Shown: in pieces, positions 10,031 through 21,600 of the stretch
Numbering within the stretch: position 1 is the first letter of the stretch
How the letters are laid out: each line of letters opens with the position of its first letter
Source of the DNA: Diospyros lotus
Taxonomy: Eukaryota > Streptophyta > Magnoliopsida > Ericales > Ebenaceae
Length of the DNA: 64,000 nucleotides
Assembly: GCF_014633365.1 (NCBI RefSeq)
Contig: NC_068347.1
Coordinates: 21,102,433-21,166,432, forward strand
Reading direction: 5' to 3'
Notes under the pieces: generated by a model
What the model saw: only the letters and a program-made list of their open reading frames with translations
Database searches by the model: none
Told to the model about the DNA's origin: nothing
Translations under genes and position numbers: made by a program

Positions 10031-10589
10031 TTCACTTGTACACTCACGAGTATAAATACCTCACTCTTATTTTCAATAAATAGTGTACTAATTGTTGAGT
10101 GAGTATTGCAGTCACCTCGCCCCCAAACTTAGCCTTGCCTTTACCTGGAATGAAGAGAAGCAAGAGTGAGTCACAAGACTCAGCAAGCATATAAGAAATG
10201 AAAGGCTGATAAGAGTATGAGAACTAAAGAGTAATTTGCACCCCACGTGCTATAACCATACATCATATGCTCATGAATCACATGACAGATATACAAAAAG
10301 GTAGCATAATAAAATATGTACATACTGGTTATTAGGGCCCACATAAGACACTTGGCATCCAAGTCCCTATCACAAACTTGTCATTACCCTGAAAGCCAAT
10401 GTATAAGTAACATATCAAGCCATAGCTCACTCAGGCCGGCGCGACTGGAACCCAGATTAACACGTACAAATATGATATGCAAGCTGTGTCCTTAAATTCG
10501 ATACACCAGCCAAAACTGCAAACCCTGTAATCCAAATCATCAATCCGCATCTGTAAACCCATCACAACACACCCACACGACGCCAGTAA

Positions 10590-10800
10590 CCATGTAATAC
10601 ACAAATATAATGCAGTGACATAATAAGCATAAACGATGATACAAAGCCCCCATAAGCCATGCATCAAGCCTTGCTCGCCCATATAAGAAATCACATACAA
10701 TGCAGTGCTCATGTAATGTAGAGGCATAATGAGCACAAACGATGATACATAGTCCCCATAAGCCATGCATCATGCCCTGCTCGCCTCGAAGGGAAGATAA
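10590..10800. repeat. Two tandem copies of a ~108-bp unit
   Basis: AAACGATGATACAAAG (near 10630) and AAACGATGATACATAG (near 10738) each lead into a shared block CCATAAGCCATGCATCA followed by CTGCTCGCC or TTGCTCGCC. Confidence 0.7.
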
Positions 10801-11689
10801 ATATGCAACAATATGCCCATGGCCAAGCACTCCAATCACATGAAACCCCTATATGCATATCCCAAGCCCATGCATGCATATGAACTAATAAGATACTGGT
10901 AATAAAAGAAACACATGCAAATACTCTCGGCCACAACAACCTCTAACAAGAACCTACCCATAGATTCCTAGCTTCATTCCAACAACAAAATAGAAAGGAG
11001 AACCGAGCCCTTCAAAGCTCACAAGAAAAGACCCACCATCTGGTAAGGATCTAACAAAGATGGAGAACTAAGCAGAAACAAGCCTATAATCCTCGAATGA
11101 AAGCATCTGCACTCAACAGAGAGTAAATCCTCAAATATCAAGATTATCTGAAAATTCTAACTATAACTTCCAATAAATCTACATACAGAAAGAAAGTAAC
11201 CGGCAATTGTAATCCTCCAATAGTAAACTTAAAATACTCGAAGTATACCATCTACAATCTCCCAATAAGAAAAGTGGAGAAACTAGCAATAGACAAGCTT
11301 ATAATAAAAACCATCAATAACTCGCAATGAGTAAATCCTCACATACATCCTTAATAACAAGCTTATAGTGGTCCTCAATAAGTCATCAATTAAATCCTCC
11401 AAATAAAATTATCTATGACTCACAGTGAGGAGACCCTCAATATATCCATCAATAACAAACTTATAGTGAAAATATCCTTAATAAATCCTCATATACAAGC
11501 TTATCTAAAACTCCAACTACAACTTCCAAATCAACACCGCAGTAAGTAAAATAAACCATTCTCAAGAATAGGCTCACAATCTCAAACGAACCCAATTGAC
11601 TATTCACGACCCGATTACTATTCACATTGAAACTTATCCCAACTGAACGTGGTTTTAACTAAACAAGGACAAGAAAAATTTATCGGCAT

Positions 11690-11815
11690 TTATTGAGGAT
11701 TAAAAGAAGCAAAATAATAACAATTACTATTCATGACTTGGTACTGTTCATCGACTCAGTATTGTTCATAACTTGGTTACTGTTCACACTCGGTACTGTT
11801 CATCGTCGTCTCCAA
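11690..11815. repeat. Short TACTGTTCA-type tandem repeats
   Basis: Five copies of TACTGTTCA or a near variant (ACTATTCA, TATTGTTCA) within about 80 bp, separated by GACTTGG, GACTCAG or ACTCGG. Confidence 0.65.
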
Positions 11816-12395
11816 ATTTCCAGCAAGATTTTCTCCAAAAATATTACACAACTCTTCCATTTCCAAGCTATTGCCCACCCATTTAATCTCTATGCCTCGA
11901 CAAAGCACAACATTAAGGAAACTAACCATTAAATCTTAGTGAAAAAGAAGAGGAAGGAACTTCCATAAGCAAAGGAAAATGAACAGGAAGCTTGCAAGGA
12001 GAATGAGTTTGCAAAGAAAAGGAGAAGAGAAGCTTACAAAGGGAAAGAGATACTTGCCTAATGGAAGAAGAAAATCTCCCTAGAAGCTAGCTGCCAAACA
12101 ACTTCTTCTTCTTCTTCTATTTCTTCTTCTACCTTTGCTCATTGCTGAGCCTTTGCAAGTTCTGCAAAAATCCTCTCTTCTCTCTATATCTCTCCAAATG
12201 TATATAGGCAAGGCAAGAGACACTAATTAATGGCCTAGACGCATGCCCCGACCACATCAAAATTCTCTACCACCATATCAAAATCAAGATAATGGCCTCT
12301 GAAACTCGCTTCCAGAAATGCATTCTGTCAAATCTAAGAAAATACCCGAATGGCCTGACCCGAATCCAGATTTGAGAGGGTTTAATGAAAAACTG

Positions 12396-12770
12396 ATGTT
12401 TCTGGACAGATTCGACACGCTTTCAAATTTTGGGCATAACTCACTCGTCTGAGCTTCGATTGAGATGATTAAAAATGGTATGGAAAGAAAAGAGATAGAT
12501 ATACAACTTTTATGTTTAACATTTTGAGATAATCAAGCTTAATCACAGTCAAAATTTGGCTTCAAAGAGGAGACAGAATGCTGGAATGCAGCATTTACGA
12601 AATTTTGGACAGCTTTGACATATCTCAATAATTTGGACATAACTCTATCATATGAGCTCCAATTTTAGTGATTCAAGATGATATGGAAATCTAAGAGAAA
12701 GATATACAACTTTTATGTTTTAGGTTTTGAGAGATTCGGGCTGCATCAAGGTCAAAATCAGGTTGCAATG
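12396..12770. repeat. Imperfect tandem duplication of ~195 bp
   Basis: The two copies share in order: GGACAG, GGCATAACTC or GGACATAACTC, a GAGCT block, ATGGTATGGAAA or ATGATATGGAAA, ATATACAACTTTTATGTTT, TTTTGAGA and CAAAATTTGG or CAAAATCAGG. The first starts near 12396 and the second near 12598. Confidence 0.75.
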
Positions 12771-12798
12771 AAAATTTCACACACTAGAAATATGGGCA

Positions 12799-13081
12799 AT
12801 CCGAATCACACACACCTAATTCCAATCAATCTTTCCTAATTCAAATCAATCACCCCCAATTCGAATCAATCACGCTTAATTCGAATCACACTCACCAAAT
12901 CTCATCCAATTTCACAATGATTCGAATCACTATTATCCTATTCGAATCTCACTCACAAAATTCACTAAATTCCCACAAGCTTTTTGAATCCACTATGAAG
13001 GCTTCGAAGCACACACACAAACACTTGGTCAATTTCAATTTTGACTTCTTGCATCCGAATATTCCAAGATCCTATTCAAAT
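12799..13081. repeat. 20-bp-phased array of ATTCGAAT / ATCCGAAT boxes
   Basis: Boxes start at 12799 (ATCCGAAT), 12819 (ATTCCAAT), 12839 (ATTCAAAT), 12859 and 12879 (ATTCGAAT), a degenerate one at 12899, then 12920 and 12940 (ATTCGAAT). Weaker boxes follow at 12982 and 13002, then 13053 (ATCCGAAT) and 13074 (ATTCAAAT). The first five steps are 20 bp each. In the left half the spacers are also similar (CAATCACNC), so part of this is a true 20-bp tandem repeat. Confidence 0.75.
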
Positions 13082-13210
13082 ACAAATTAAATTTCTTCAA
13101 ATATTCCAACATATACACAACACTTAATTAATAACCACCAAAAATAACATATTAAACATTAAGACTACGCAATTCAACCTCAAGGCACGATAAGTTAGGA
13201 GCAAAAACCA

Positions 13211-14415
13211 ACAATGCCTATGTATCGGAGCTCGAGAAGACCACCGACGCGTGAAACACACGTGTTAGCTCTTGCTCTCAGTCCACACATAGAGCGCGTG
13301 AGGGAGCGTGACCAATAGGTATTTTTTGAATTTTATTTTAGAATTTCGAGAAAATTATTTTATGAATTTTGGTATAAGAATATTTGAAAAAATATTTGAG
13401 TAGGTATTTATTTTGGAATTTTCAAGATAAAAATAAGAAAAAATAGAGAAAAATCAAAAGAAAATATGGAAAAATGGGTGTTGCTGTTTATTTGAATAAA
13501 TATGATGGATAGGGTGCTTTGGGACTCAAGATTGAGTGATTATGCGAATTTCGAGATTGACACGAAAATTGAAGTTATGTACATTTTTCGAGGTGTACTG
13601 AATTTTGTGTAAAATGTGAGTGATTTCACCCTAAAAGCTTATGCATGATGAATTTTCCCTATATATGTATGTTATTCTCGAGGGTTGCTAAATTATATAT
13701 AATTTATATGCATATTGACATATCTGTACACGTATTATTGTATTGATAATCGTGATTTTTCACTTGGCATGATATTGTTGGCATAATATCAATACTTGTG
13801 CCGGGATGGAATGTTGCCCTGATAGTGTAATCGTAATTCCCTAAGGGTATTGTCGAAATAACATACAAGGGTCTCCCATGCCTTGTGTGCATGTTGGGAT
13901 GACTGCCTATGGTTCCGTGCTGGGCTGGATGGCCAAAAAAGTTACACTAGGGTATATGTTTATTCATGTCTTTGAATTATGCATTTATGTTATTTTAACT
14001 CTCTCTTAGAAGATTCATTTTCTAATGTAAGACATTTGTTCCTAGAATATTCTACGTTCCAAGAGAGATGAGCGATCGAAAGGGCAAGGGATTGATTGAG
14101 GCACGAGAATGATGGAAGTTTTTGTGTGTCCTATGCTAGGGCTAGGACTAGTATTTCAGTTGGTTTTATATTTGATTTTTAATTGATATTGTAATATTTT
14201 GTTGGATGAAGTGATATGAATCTTTTATATATTAATTTACGAGATCATTAGACTCTGATTCTGCTTTGGTTTATGATTAAGTTTACTGTTCCTTAGTTAT
14301 ATTTTAGGAATCCTATTCTTATATGGGTATGTTGAGGATTTTAGTGTGATTTGTGTTAAAAAAAGAAAAAAAATCCTAGCGTATGATCTAATGCCATGAA
14401 GAGATGGAGTGTTAC
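13211..14415 (+). mobile_element. 3' portion of a chromovirus-like LTR ending in GAGTGTTACA
   Basis: Its reverse complement begins TGTAACACTCC, followed by a T-rich tract, matching the start of the solo LTR at 52809 (TGTAACACCCC then poly-T). The block GAGCGCGTGAGGGAGCGTG followed by TTTTGAATTTTATTTTAG (13280-13345) matches the reverse complement of the other LTR near 54190-54120. Only this portion, about 1.2 kb, is recognisable. It abuts, apparently head to head, the opposite-strand LTR segment ending near 13210. Confidence 0.5.
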
Positions 14416-15090
14416 AATATGGACCAAGACCTTGTTAAATGGATCTAATGTGAGCTCAAAAGAAAATTATGAGGAAAGCTCATAGAGAGATAACAAAAAA
14501 TTGACTTGGGGTCAAAATAATCTATCCAATGAATATGCATGACCCAATCACGAAGCTCATAAAGGATAAGTCCAAAAATTAAAAATAATACCCTTTTATC
14601 AGACTTTGATGAAAGAAAAGTCCAAGAAACTTAGCAATCTCTTGGAGACATTTCTTGTGGAATATTCCTAAAATAATAAAAGTGCAAACAAATAACTCTA
14701 AAATTCTATTCGAAAATTATGTAACGAATGAGGATGAGCTAAATCTAAGTCAATATTGAAATATTATGATTATCACAAATTCCTTGAAGCTCTTATATAA
14801 ATATGTGAGCTTTCATTCATCAAGCCTTGATTTGTTTCCCATGTGTTGATGCTGACTTTACAACAAATAATTGGGGGTGTAGGCCTTAATTATGAGGTGG
14901 GACCCAATTAATCTGTTGCTAGTCATAATCACGCAACATATCCATTTTGTTCATTCCTTAAAAAGGGGAAACCTTTGAAACTTATGAAAAAGTTTTACTA
15001 ATTTTTTTAATTACAAAAATCTAATTTAAGTATGAAAGTATTTACATAGGATATTATTCTATGTCTCGTTTTGTGTTTTGTAGAGACTTA
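14416..15090. other. Non-coding spacer
   Basis: AT-rich, no supported gene. It may be host sequence between two transposon insertions. Confidence 0.35.
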
Positions 15091-15613
15091 GGCTGCGTTC
15101 TCTTTGTTTTTCAATTTTCAATTTTGAGTTTTGAATTCATTTTCAATTTTTTATTTTAGTAGTCTGTTTTTAGAGAATTGAAAACGCATTCTCTTTGTTA
15201 TTTTAAAAAACTATTTCTCAAAATAGAAAATTAGAAACCGTGTTCTCTTTGAAATTTTGAAAATAAGTTTTTAATTATATTTTATTCAATAAATTTGATT
15301 ATTCAATAAATTAAAAATATTTAATGTTAATATATTATTAAAAATATATATATATTTTAAAATTAATGAATTTTATAATATTTTTTTCATTACAATAATA
15401 AAATATGAATAAATAAATAAATAAATGTGTTTTGAGTTTTAATTTTGTTTTGGTTGAAAACACTCAAAACAATTTTTTATTGTTTTGAGTTTTCTTTATA
15501 ATTTTTTTTATTTTTGAAAATATATTTTTAAAAATAGTAAAAAGAACACGTTTTCATTATTTTAAAAAATTAAAAACTAAAAATAATTTAAAAATAATAA
15601 AAAAAACGCAGTC
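15091..15613. mobile_element. MITE, PIF/Harbinger (Tourist)-like, TSD TTA
   Basis: The 523-bp AT-rich segment starts GGCTGCGTTCTCTTT and its other end, reverse-complemented, reads GACTGCGTTTTTTT. Direct TTA flanks both ends (15088-15090 and 15614-15616), the 3-bp target duplication of PIF/Harbinger elements. The interior has inverted motifs such as TTTTGAGTTTT and AAAACACTCAAAAC, and no coding capacity. Confidence 0.6.
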
Positions 15614-15654
15614 TTAACGACTTGAAAATGAATTCTAAGCAAATAAAATTTTAG

Positions 15655-15848
15655 TGTTGTATTTAGATAATAATAATTTTGATATTATTAATATTTTTAT
15701 TTATTAGTTAATTTTAAAATTATGATACTATATAGTATAATAAATTAATAATTTTCGATTAATTTTATTTATAAAAAATATTTATTATTAATATATTTTA
15801 CAAAGTACGTTTCTAATATTTTTATTAATATTAACATCTAAACAATTA
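15655..15848. mobile_element. Possible second small MITE
   Basis: The left GTTGTATTTAGATAATAATA is loosely inverted at the right as TATTAACATCTAAACAAT. The interior is almost pure A/T. No clear target duplication. Confidence 0.3.
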
Positions 15849-15889
15849 ATAGTGAGTTTGGTAAGGCTACAATCTGTACAAGGACAACA

Positions 15890-16170
15890 TGGAAAGAATT
15901 CATGTTTGTTAGAATCCCTGGCCTTTTCCCTCCCATTTTCTCTCCCACCAGCTGTTCTTCGTCCTCCAAATCGCCGCTGGTCGTCCTTATTCGAATCGCC
16001 GCCGATCGTCCTTCTCTATTGTGCCGCTTCTCGCCGTCGCCTCCTGCGTCTTCTGCTCTTGCTGGCGCCACCTGCGTCGTCCACGGTCGCCGTCCCCTTC
16101 GTCGAGGCCCGCCGCCGTCGGCCGCCTGTCACCACCCACCGCTGCTCCTCCACCCGTTCCCCCGAACTGG
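15890..16170. other. CG/pyrimidine-rich patch of unknown origin
   Basis: A sharp rise in GC within AT-rich surroundings, rich in TCGCCG and CGTCGTC. Long frames are open on both strands (15852-16328 plus, 15838-16071 minus), expected from the base composition; none shows a domain. It might be the leader or first exon of a captured plant gene, but nothing confirms that. Confidence 0.3.
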
Positions 16171-16459
16171 TAAAACCACCACTTTTTCGCCCATTTTTTT
16201 CACATATTGTTACAGTACCATTAATTAAATTAAATTTTAATTACTTTGTTTATGCAACGGAAGTTATGAATTTGCTCAATTCTGAAAATATGCAATTTGC
16301 TCCATTTAAGAGAACGTCGATTAAGTAGAATATATTGGTGATAATGATCATAAAAATATATAGAATGGGTAAGTGGTAGTGGCCATAGTAAAAGTAATAA
16401 TGTTGGGTGAAATGATGATTATGCTGACCCAAATGTAGGGATGGAGATAGCTACGCTAG

Positions 16460-16940
16460 TGTTGACAAAAATACAACAATTGAAATTTATAGTACAAAAA
16501 TATTAGACCAAGGTAGAGCAAGGCACAAGCTGACCACTAGTGTGGGAGAATGGGAAATGTTGCTATTCGGGAGAGAACTCGCACCATTGTCCGGGAGAGA
16601 ACTTGACAAGCTTATGTCCCTTGAAGCAGTAGCTGTGGACTCAAACAAGCAACTACAAGGAAGAACACAATCAGAAGGAATGCAAGGATTCCTCCCGCGC
16701 GGGCCTTCGATACCGAAGTCAATACAGGTCATGGTAGTGATGAAGAAGAAAGTTAGAAGTAGTTCAAGAGAAGAAATGCTTGCTCCTTCAGATAAATAAG
16801 CAGCTTAATGATGTGCTTAAGCTTAAGTATGAGAGGTTGGTGTGTTTTTCTAGTGGTTTAGTATAGTTGTTTCGAGTGTTTTAGTCGTGATTTGTTCATC
16901 CCGCTATAAATGAAGGGTAGGGGGTATTTATGTTGGAATA
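16460..16940 (-). mobile_element. Ty3/gypsy LTR remnant (same family as the LTR at 33953)
   Basis: TGTTGACAAAAATACAACA at the left edge and the following ~450 bp align by eye, block by block, with 33953-34510: GAGCAAGGCACAA, GGGAGAGAACTCG, TTATGTCCCTTGAAG, AAATAAGCAGCTTAATG, TTTTTCTAGTGGTTTAGTA and GAAGGGTAGGGGGTATTTAT. On the minus strand the last block gives a TATA-type box, fixing the sense. The 5' half of the LTR is absent. Confidence 0.8.
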
Positions 16941-16983
16941 CACATATGACGGTATAGGTAAATTTTAAAAATTTTGCACATTA

Positions 16984-17155
16984 GCAAGGGCGAATCTAGG
17001 GGAGGGCTGGCCCCTAGATTCGCAGGTCGTGCCAGCTGCCCTCCCCCCAAATGGACTAGATTCGCAGGCTAGATCTAGGGGCAGATTTGGGAGAGGGCTG
17101 AGGCTAGCACGGGTTGCAACCCATGCTTGCCCCCTCAAATCTGCCCTTGCACATC
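16984..17155. mobile_element. Short foldback element
   Basis: GCAAGGGCGAATCT at the left is matched by the inverted AAATCTGCCCTTGC at the right. Inside is a perfect 12-bp stem CGAATCTAGGGG / CCCCTAGATTCG (about 16990-17022), and GGGTTGCAACCC is itself a palindrome. Non-coding, GC-rich compared with its surroundings. Confidence 0.5.
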
Positions 17156-17249
17156 GGAGATATGCAATGGAATCCATAAATACACACACCATACACAGGT
17201 TGGGTATTTAAGCAATACAATATTTCATCATATGACATACAATAAATCA

Positions 17250-18931
17250 CATACCTGTAGTTTGATGTTAAGTGGAGTGTAGAAATTGTTTCTACACTGA
17301 GACCAAATCCTCCTCATTACGTGGAAGGCCTAGTTTGTCCATATCTAGCAAGCTACTCAGTACCACGTCTCGATTCTTGACCCATGATAGCCTAAGGATG
17401 TTGATTCACTAACACTCGTGTGTCTCCTCAGACTCTCCAGAATTTTCCCATGTGTAAGAATTATGCTGCTGTAAAATTCCTGCAAATTAATAGAAGCAGA
17501 AACGGAAGAAAAGAGAGACACAAGCCACGCAGAGCAGTTCACTGTTTTGTTTCAATTCCTCCCAATTTATGTCTCCAGAAATGCCACCACCACCTCCCAA
17601 TTTTGTGCCACGTGTAATCCATTACGTTTGGTTGAGATGGCAATGGGAGTCAACTAGCAACTTCAGGGAGTCGATTGTCATGACAGTCATCGACTCCTTG
17701 AATGAGGCAATCGACTTTCCATGCTGTTTCTGCAGAAATTAGAACTGGTTCATCAACTTTTAATGAATCCCGTCATCAACACTTAATGACCTGTCCAAGA
17801 ACCACCATTAACTATTAATGATGTTTAAGACACAACGGGTGCACGGTGCTAATACCAGGTGCCATACTATATGGTGTGTGACTTTCTAGGTTCACTACCT
17901 ACTAACAATTAGATAACGTCAAAACCCTTTTGGCGCCTATCGAATTACCTCGACCCGTCACGAGAATCTTTCCATGTTTAGGTGACGATTTGAAAGATGC
18001 TAGGAAGCACCTAGCAGCGGTCCGGAACAATATAGTAGGCAATTAAGTCAAATTTCAAGTGAGCCTATTACAGTTGATGATTACCGTGTAATACAATTCT
18101 TCCATCACTCGACGTCCTTACTGAACGTGAGTCATGGTATGATAAACTCACAAACTCAAAAACTATGGGTCAAATCTTATCAGTGTGACTAGATGACACA
18201 TTAGAAAATACTTTCTTGATTAATCATTCTTCCTTGGCCAAGGACTTTCTCGTCACATTGACAATAGACCACATAGGACGTTCGCTACATCAAAATGAGG
18301 GTGACAAATCCCATCCCTAAACACCTACTTCCATGCACCAGCAATACAGAACCACATAGATGAACATCTTCACCTTGCAATTGGATGGTTCAACACATTA
18401 GCAAATCCCGTACACTAATACACAAGACAACTGTGTCAGTTCAAGTCTAAGGATCAATTACACAATCGCAACTCAATGACAAGATCGTTATCCACAATGC
18501 CATATGATTAGTCACCAATGTCACATTCAGTGCGTTGTTCTCCAACAACCACCCACAAGTTTATTAGAGACATCCCCATGTTATATGGTATGTGACTCAC
18601 CACTCTTAACTATTAGTCTCTTATACTAATCAAGGTAGTAAATTTTGTGACAGTCCATAATTGACTAATCAAAGTTCCCATCCGATTAATCTAAGGACCA
18701 GAAATATTTAAGAAATTCCGTCACCAAAGAATCTCGTTATATATTCTTAACAAGTTTAAGAATAAAACTCTTAAACATAAAATCTAGGGACTTATTCTTA
18801 TAACAAATTGGAGAGTTTAATGACTGATGCTAAACTTGCTTTTTATTAAGATATACAAAGATACATCAAATGTATTTTTTACAAACATGCCAGACATCAT
18901 CTAAATCTAGAATTAGGACACATCACTAACA
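17250..18931 (-). mobile_element. Copia 3' LTR (element copia-1); lower end approximate
   Basis: The internal side is precise: on the minus strand a polypurine tract AAGTGGGAAAT is followed by TGTTAGTGATG, LTR start at 18931. Parts recur in the second copia element: 17500-17970 matches 58262-58758, and 18398-18545 matches 63813-63947. The distal end near 17250 is not marked by a clear terminus. Confidence 0.65.
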
Positions 18932-20590
18932 ATTTCCCACTTGCACTAATGCTAATTTACATCAAATGCAAAACTAGTGCATCACTGCCAACAAGTATCG
19001 AATACCCATATTCTCAAGATGTCAATCAAGCTGTGATTGATTCAGACCTTTCGTCAGTGGGTTAGTTACATATCTGCTGAATCTATCTTCTCCAATTGCA
19101 TGTCTCCACGTGCGATAATCTCTCAAATAAGGTGAAATTGTCATTTAATGTGTTTGGACTTTTAATGAAACTGTGGTTCGTTTGCTTGTGCAATAGCTCC
19201 ATTATTGTCGCAATATAAAGACACTGGCGATATAATGGACAAAACCACTCCAATTTTAGAAAGAAATTTTTGAATCCAGACAGCTTCCTTAATAGCATCA
19301 CATGCTGCTATATATTCGACTTCTATGGTTGAATCCGCTGTGATTTCTTACTTGGAACTTTTCCAGCACACATCACCATTCAAGAGAAAAACAAAATCAG
19401 ATGTAGATTTGCGATCATCAACATCTGACTGAAAATTCGAATCTGTGTACCTATTAATATGGATATCACCATCTCCATAAACTAGTAACATATATTTAGT
19501 TCTTCTCAAGTACTTCAAGATATGTTTTACTGCGATCTAGTGACTCTTATCGGGATTTGACTGATATCAACTAGCAGTGCTAATCGCGAAAGCAATATCA
19601 GGCCTTGTATATATTATCGCATACATAAGACTCCCAACTGTCGAAGCATAAGGTATCTTACTCATACGATCCCTCTCTTTAGGGGTGTTTGGGGACATAT
19701 ATTTAAAGATATGAATCCTAGGTCTGACAGGTAGAAGACCTTTCTTGGAATTCAACATGCTAAACCTCTTTAACATCTTTTCTATATACAAGCTCTAGGA
19801 AAGACCTATCAATTTTCTAACTCTATCTCTATAAAGTTGAATTCCCAAAATATAGGTAACATTTCGCAAATCTTTCATGAAGAATACTTTGGACAACTAG
19901 GCCTTCGTAGACATCATCATGTCTACATTGTTATCCATGATTAGAATATCATCCACATACAAGACTAGGAACGTTACATAGCTCCCACTAACTTTCTTAT
20001 ATACACATGGTTCATTCGGATTTCTCATATAACCAAACTTTTTGATGTCATGATCAAAATAGATGTTCTAACTCCTTGAAACTTGCTTCAAACCATAAAT
20101 TGATCTTTCAAGTAAACATACCCGACGAGAATCAACCACGAGGCTATTCCATATAGATTTTTTTAACCCATTAAGGAACATAGTTTTGACATTAATATGC
20201 CAGATCTCATAATTATAGTACGCAACAATAGCTAACATCATCCTGATGGACTTTAATATCGCGACTGGTGAAAAGGTCTCGTCATGGTCAATTCCTTGAT
20301 GTTGATGATATCCTTTAGCAACCAACCGTGCCTTATATGTTTGAACTTGCCCATCAGTACCGATCTTTCTCTTGAAGATCTATTTGCAGACTATGGAAAC
20401 AATTCTCTTAGGCGGGTCTACCAAGGTCCAGACCTAGTTAGAGTGCATAGACTCCATTTCCGATTCCATAGCTATTTGCAACTTCGAAGAATCAATATCA
20501 CATATTGCCTCCTCGTAGGTAGTCTAATCAACCAATTGATCACTATCCACATACAAGAACAATTCTTGTATCTCCTCCATATTTAGTCCA
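18932..20590 (-). pseudogene. Copia-1 reverse transcriptase and RNase H region
   Basis: Minus-strand copia pol. Recognisable pieces are the RT N-terminal part (20068-20325: LVAKGYHQ-like start, then YEIWHINVKTMFLNG, where the usual catalytic Asp is Asn), the YVDDIL active-site motif near 19940, the connection region SKIPYASTVGSLMYA and YTRPDIAFA (19567-19791), and RNase H pieces (EVEYIAACDAIKEAVW; LYCDNNGAIAQANEP near 19180-19330). Stops and frameshifts interrupt it at many points. It would have copied the element RNA into DNA; it is now dead. Confidence 0.85.
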
Positions 20591-20639
20591 TACCAGCTTT
20601 TCGAAGAATGAGATACTCTACTCGATTTACGAGGAACCT

Positions 20640-21600
20640 ATGGATCGATAACATGACTAGTTTCACCATGCTCAGTAATCTAATAAGGTATTTGTGGTAT
20701 TGAAGACTCATATTTTAAATTTATTTTCTTACCTATACCACCCTGTTTGATGAATGCTTCTTCTAAGAAGATTATATGTTTAGCAACCACAACTCTTGGA
20801 TCATTTGGAAAATCGACATAATACCCTAAACAATCTTTAGGATATCCCACAAAACGCCATTTCTCATATCTTGGCCCCAACTTCTTTATTTTCAACCTTT
20901 TAACATAAACCGGACAACTCCAAATTCTAACATATTTAAGACTCGGTGGTCTCCCAACCCACATCTCATATGACGTGGTCGAAACAGATTTAGTCAGTAC
21001 TCGATTTAACAAATAAATTGCTGTAAGAATGGCATAACCCCACAAGAAAATTGGCAAATCCATGTATCTAATCATAAAACGTACCATGTTTAATAAGGTT
21101 TGGTTCCTACGTTTTAGCCACTCCATTCAGTTGTGGTGTAGTTGGTGGAGTTAATTGTGGAACAATACCACACACCTTTAGATAATCAACAAATTTAGTA
21201 TTCAAGTATTCACCTCTTTGATATGATCGAAGAATCTTGATACTCTTTCTTGTTTGGTTTTCTACTTCCACCTTGAATTCTTTGAACTTTTTAAAGACTT
21301 CAGAGTTATGCTTTATTAAGTACATGTAACCCTACCGAGATAAATCATCGGTAAAAGTCACAAAGTAGACATAACCACCTTGAGCCATAATATTTATAGG
21401 CCCACATATATCAGAATGTAGTAACTCAAGCAACTTAGTGGCTCTTTTCCCTTATCCAATAAAAGGAGACTTAGACTTTTTTTCGAGAATACAAGACTCA
21501 CAAGTTGGCCCAGGTATAGAACCAAAATTGGAAATAAATCCACGATGAGCCAACTTTGTCAAGCAATTCTCCTTGATATGACTCAGCCAAAGGTGCTATA
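20640..21600 (-). pseudogene. Copia-1 integrase region
   Basis: Minus strand. After the HLRLSH-type zinc-binding start come LLHSDICGP (first Asp), ILRSYQRGEYL (normally SDRGGEYL; second catalytic Asp lost) and PQLNGVAKT. Here one extra base shifts the frame and removes the catalytic Glu; the frame continues as RRNQTLLNMVRFM. The C-terminal part has the copia block ...YEMWVGRPPSLKYVRIWSC at 20680-21126 (GRPPSLKYVRIWSC; KWRFVGYPKDCLGYYV). In-frame stops lie at about 21338 and 21454. Confidence 0.85.

Larger units (their letters stand above)
10105..13210 (-). mobile_element. LTR-type non-coding retrotransposon segment (chromovirus-like), ends not resolved
   Basis: The text GCCCCCAAACTTAG then CCTGGAATGAAGAG and GAGTCACAAGACTCAGCAAG matches the style of antisense chromovirus LTRs, and a comparable order is seen in the solo LTR at 52809-55334. 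Clusters of TACTGTTCA-like repeats (11726-11805) are common in such LTRs. There is no intact gene. Small minus-strand frames at 10180-10939 are overlapping and compositionally odd. Class and strand are inferred. Confidence 0.4.

Noticed and set aside
10180..10939. Four overlapping minus-strand frames rich in Cys, Trp and Tyr
   Set aside because: They lie in a tandem-duplicated LTR segment, overlap each other in different frames and show no family pattern.
15852..16328. Open frame of 158 codons
   Set aside because: Pyrimidine/CG-rich composition opens frames on both strands; no recognisable motif.
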